Positions 6,325 to 7,135 of a stretch of DNA of 7,135 bases are shown here, piece after piece. Every line of letters begins with the position of its first letter. Within the stretch, counting starts at the first letter, position 1. Source of the DNA: Thauera sp. UBA6194 (GTDB lineage Bacteria > Pseudomonadota > Gammaproteobacteria > Burkholderiales > Rhodocyclaceae); contig DITC01000048.1 in the NCBI GenBank assembly GCA_002422685.1, positions 4,450 to 11,584 on the forward strand. Direction: 5' to 3'. The notes under the pieces are model-generated. The model searched no databases and had not been told where the DNA came from. It saw only the letters and a list, made by a program, of their open reading frames with translations. The position numbers and the translations under genes were made by a program.

Positions 6325-7135
6325 ATGCCTGAGCGACACCGACTGCTCGCCGTACTCGGCGGACTCCTCGTGGGGGCCGCCGTTGCAGTCCTGCTCAGCC
6401 TGCGCGTGGGAGAATTGCAGGTCGGCTTCGCTGACGTGCTGACTGCCATCTTCCGCCCGGGAGAGGGGCAAGCTTCCACCATCATCCGCGAACTCCGCCT
6501 CCCCCGCGCCCTCGCCGCCTTCGCCTGCGGCGGCCTGCTCGCCACCGCGGGCGCCCTGATGCAGGTATTGCTGCGCAACCCGCTCGCCGACCCTTACATC
6601 CTCGGCATCTCGGGCGGCGCGGCGGTGGCGGCGTTGGGGGCGATCACGCTCGGCGCGGCCACGTTCTGGGTGGATGCATCCGCCTTCGTCGGCGCGCTCG
6701 TCGCGATGCTGGTCGTGTTCGGTCTCGCCCACGGCGACGGCAGCTGGACGCAGACGCGGCTGCTGCTTACCGGCGTCATCGTCGCCGCCGGCTGTGGCGC
6801 GGCGGTGTCGCTGATGCTGGCGCTGGCGCCCGATACACGGGTGATGTCGATGCTGTTCTGGATGATGGGCGACGCCAGCGCGGCGGCGCGGCCGTGGCCG
6901 GCGGTGGTCGTGCTGGTGCTGGCGGTGGTGGCGGTGATGCCGTTTGCGCGTGACCTCAACGTGCTCGCGCGTGGCGAGCTCAGCGCGCGCGCGCTCGGTG
7001 TGCGGGTCGGCCACCTGCGCATTGCCTTGTATGTGCTGGCCTCGCTGCTCACGGCGACCTCGGTGACGCTGGTCGGTTCGGTCGGCTTTGTCGGCCTGAT
7101 CGTGCCGCATCTGGTGCGCCTGGTGCTCGGCAACG
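6325..7135 (+). CDS. btuC: FecCD/BtuC-family ABC transporter permease, 3' end missing
   Basis: The frame is open from the ATG at 6325 to the window edge (270 codons visible; complete family members are usually about 320-350). It is an inner-membrane permease of the BtuC/FecCD/FhuB family, which moves cobalamin, heme or iron-siderophores from a periplasmic binding protein into the cytoplasm. Visible signatures are RLPRALAAFACGGLLATAGA (residues 55-74), MQVLLRNPLADPYILGISGG, the cytoplasmic-loop block LNVLARGELSARALGVRVG, and LVGSVGFVGLIVPHLVR near the truncated end. Many hydrophobic segments are present, the first near 7-27. The ATG at 6325 has GGAG at 6312-6315 with a 9-base spacer; a GTG in frame at 6307 is less likely because its AGGGG is too close. 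It starts 25 bases after the receptor gene with no terminator between, so the riboswitch likely controls both. Cobalamin specificity is from context. Confidence 0.93.
   Translation, partial: MPERHRLLAVLGGLLVGAAVAVLLSLRVGELQVGFADVLTAIFRPGEGQASTIIRELRLPRALAAFACGGLLATAGALMQVLLRNPLADPYILGISGGAAVAALGAITLGAATFWVDASAFVGALVAMLVVFGLAHGDGSWTQTRLLLTGVIVAAGCGAAVSLMLALAPDTRVMSMLFWMMGDASAAARPWPAVVVLVLAVVAVMPFARDLNVLARGELSARALGVRVGHLRIALYVLASLLTATSVTLVGSVGFVGLIVPHLVRLVLGN

Noticed and set aside
6289..7110. Minus-strand open frame (273 codons) opposite the permease gene
   Set aside because: The His/Arg/Gln-rich product is typical of antisense frames of hydrophobic membrane proteins; the plus strand encodes a clear BtuC-type permease.

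Overview
This window is very GC-rich and carries a vitamin B12 (cobalamin) salvage, nucleotide-loop assembly and uptake locus. Gene content, GC bias and the look of the proteins suggest a betaproteobacterium, most likely of the Azoarcus/Thauera (Rhodocyclales) type. That taxonomic call is inference; no marker gene is present.

The left half (1-3810) is one tightly packed minus-strand gene set, read right to left: cobU, cobT, cobS, cobC and then a bacterial ELM1-family gene that runs off the left edge. CobU activates adenosylcobinamide to the GDP form. CobT makes alpha-ribazole phosphate. CobS joins the two halves. CobC removes the phosphate. Together they are the complete nucleotide-loop assembly branch. 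Gaps are 61, 7, 11 and 16 bases, which fits an operon. cobC carries an in-frame insertion of a short palindromic, tandemly repeated element.

The centre (3811-4352) is a divergent regulatory region without a gene. It holds a dyad that supplies a plausible -10 element on each strand, a small hairpin, a clear cobalamin riboswitch on the plus strand (about 3994-4209), and an expression platform in which a pyrimidine-rich stretch can pair with the Shine-Dalgarno sequence of the next gene.

The right half (4353-7135) is plus strand: a TonB-dependent outer-membrane receptor (BtuB type), then 25 bases later a FecCD/BtuC-type inner-membrane permease cut by the right edge. The riboswitch probably represses both when cellular cobalamin is sufficient. 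The divergent cob operon has no riboswitch of its own in this window.

Overall this is a recognisable B12 locus, not a new system. The points most worth a second look are the repeat inside cobC, the symmetric divergent promoter candidate, the anti-Shine-Dalgarno pairing downstream of the riboswitch, and the ELM1-family gene behind cobC.
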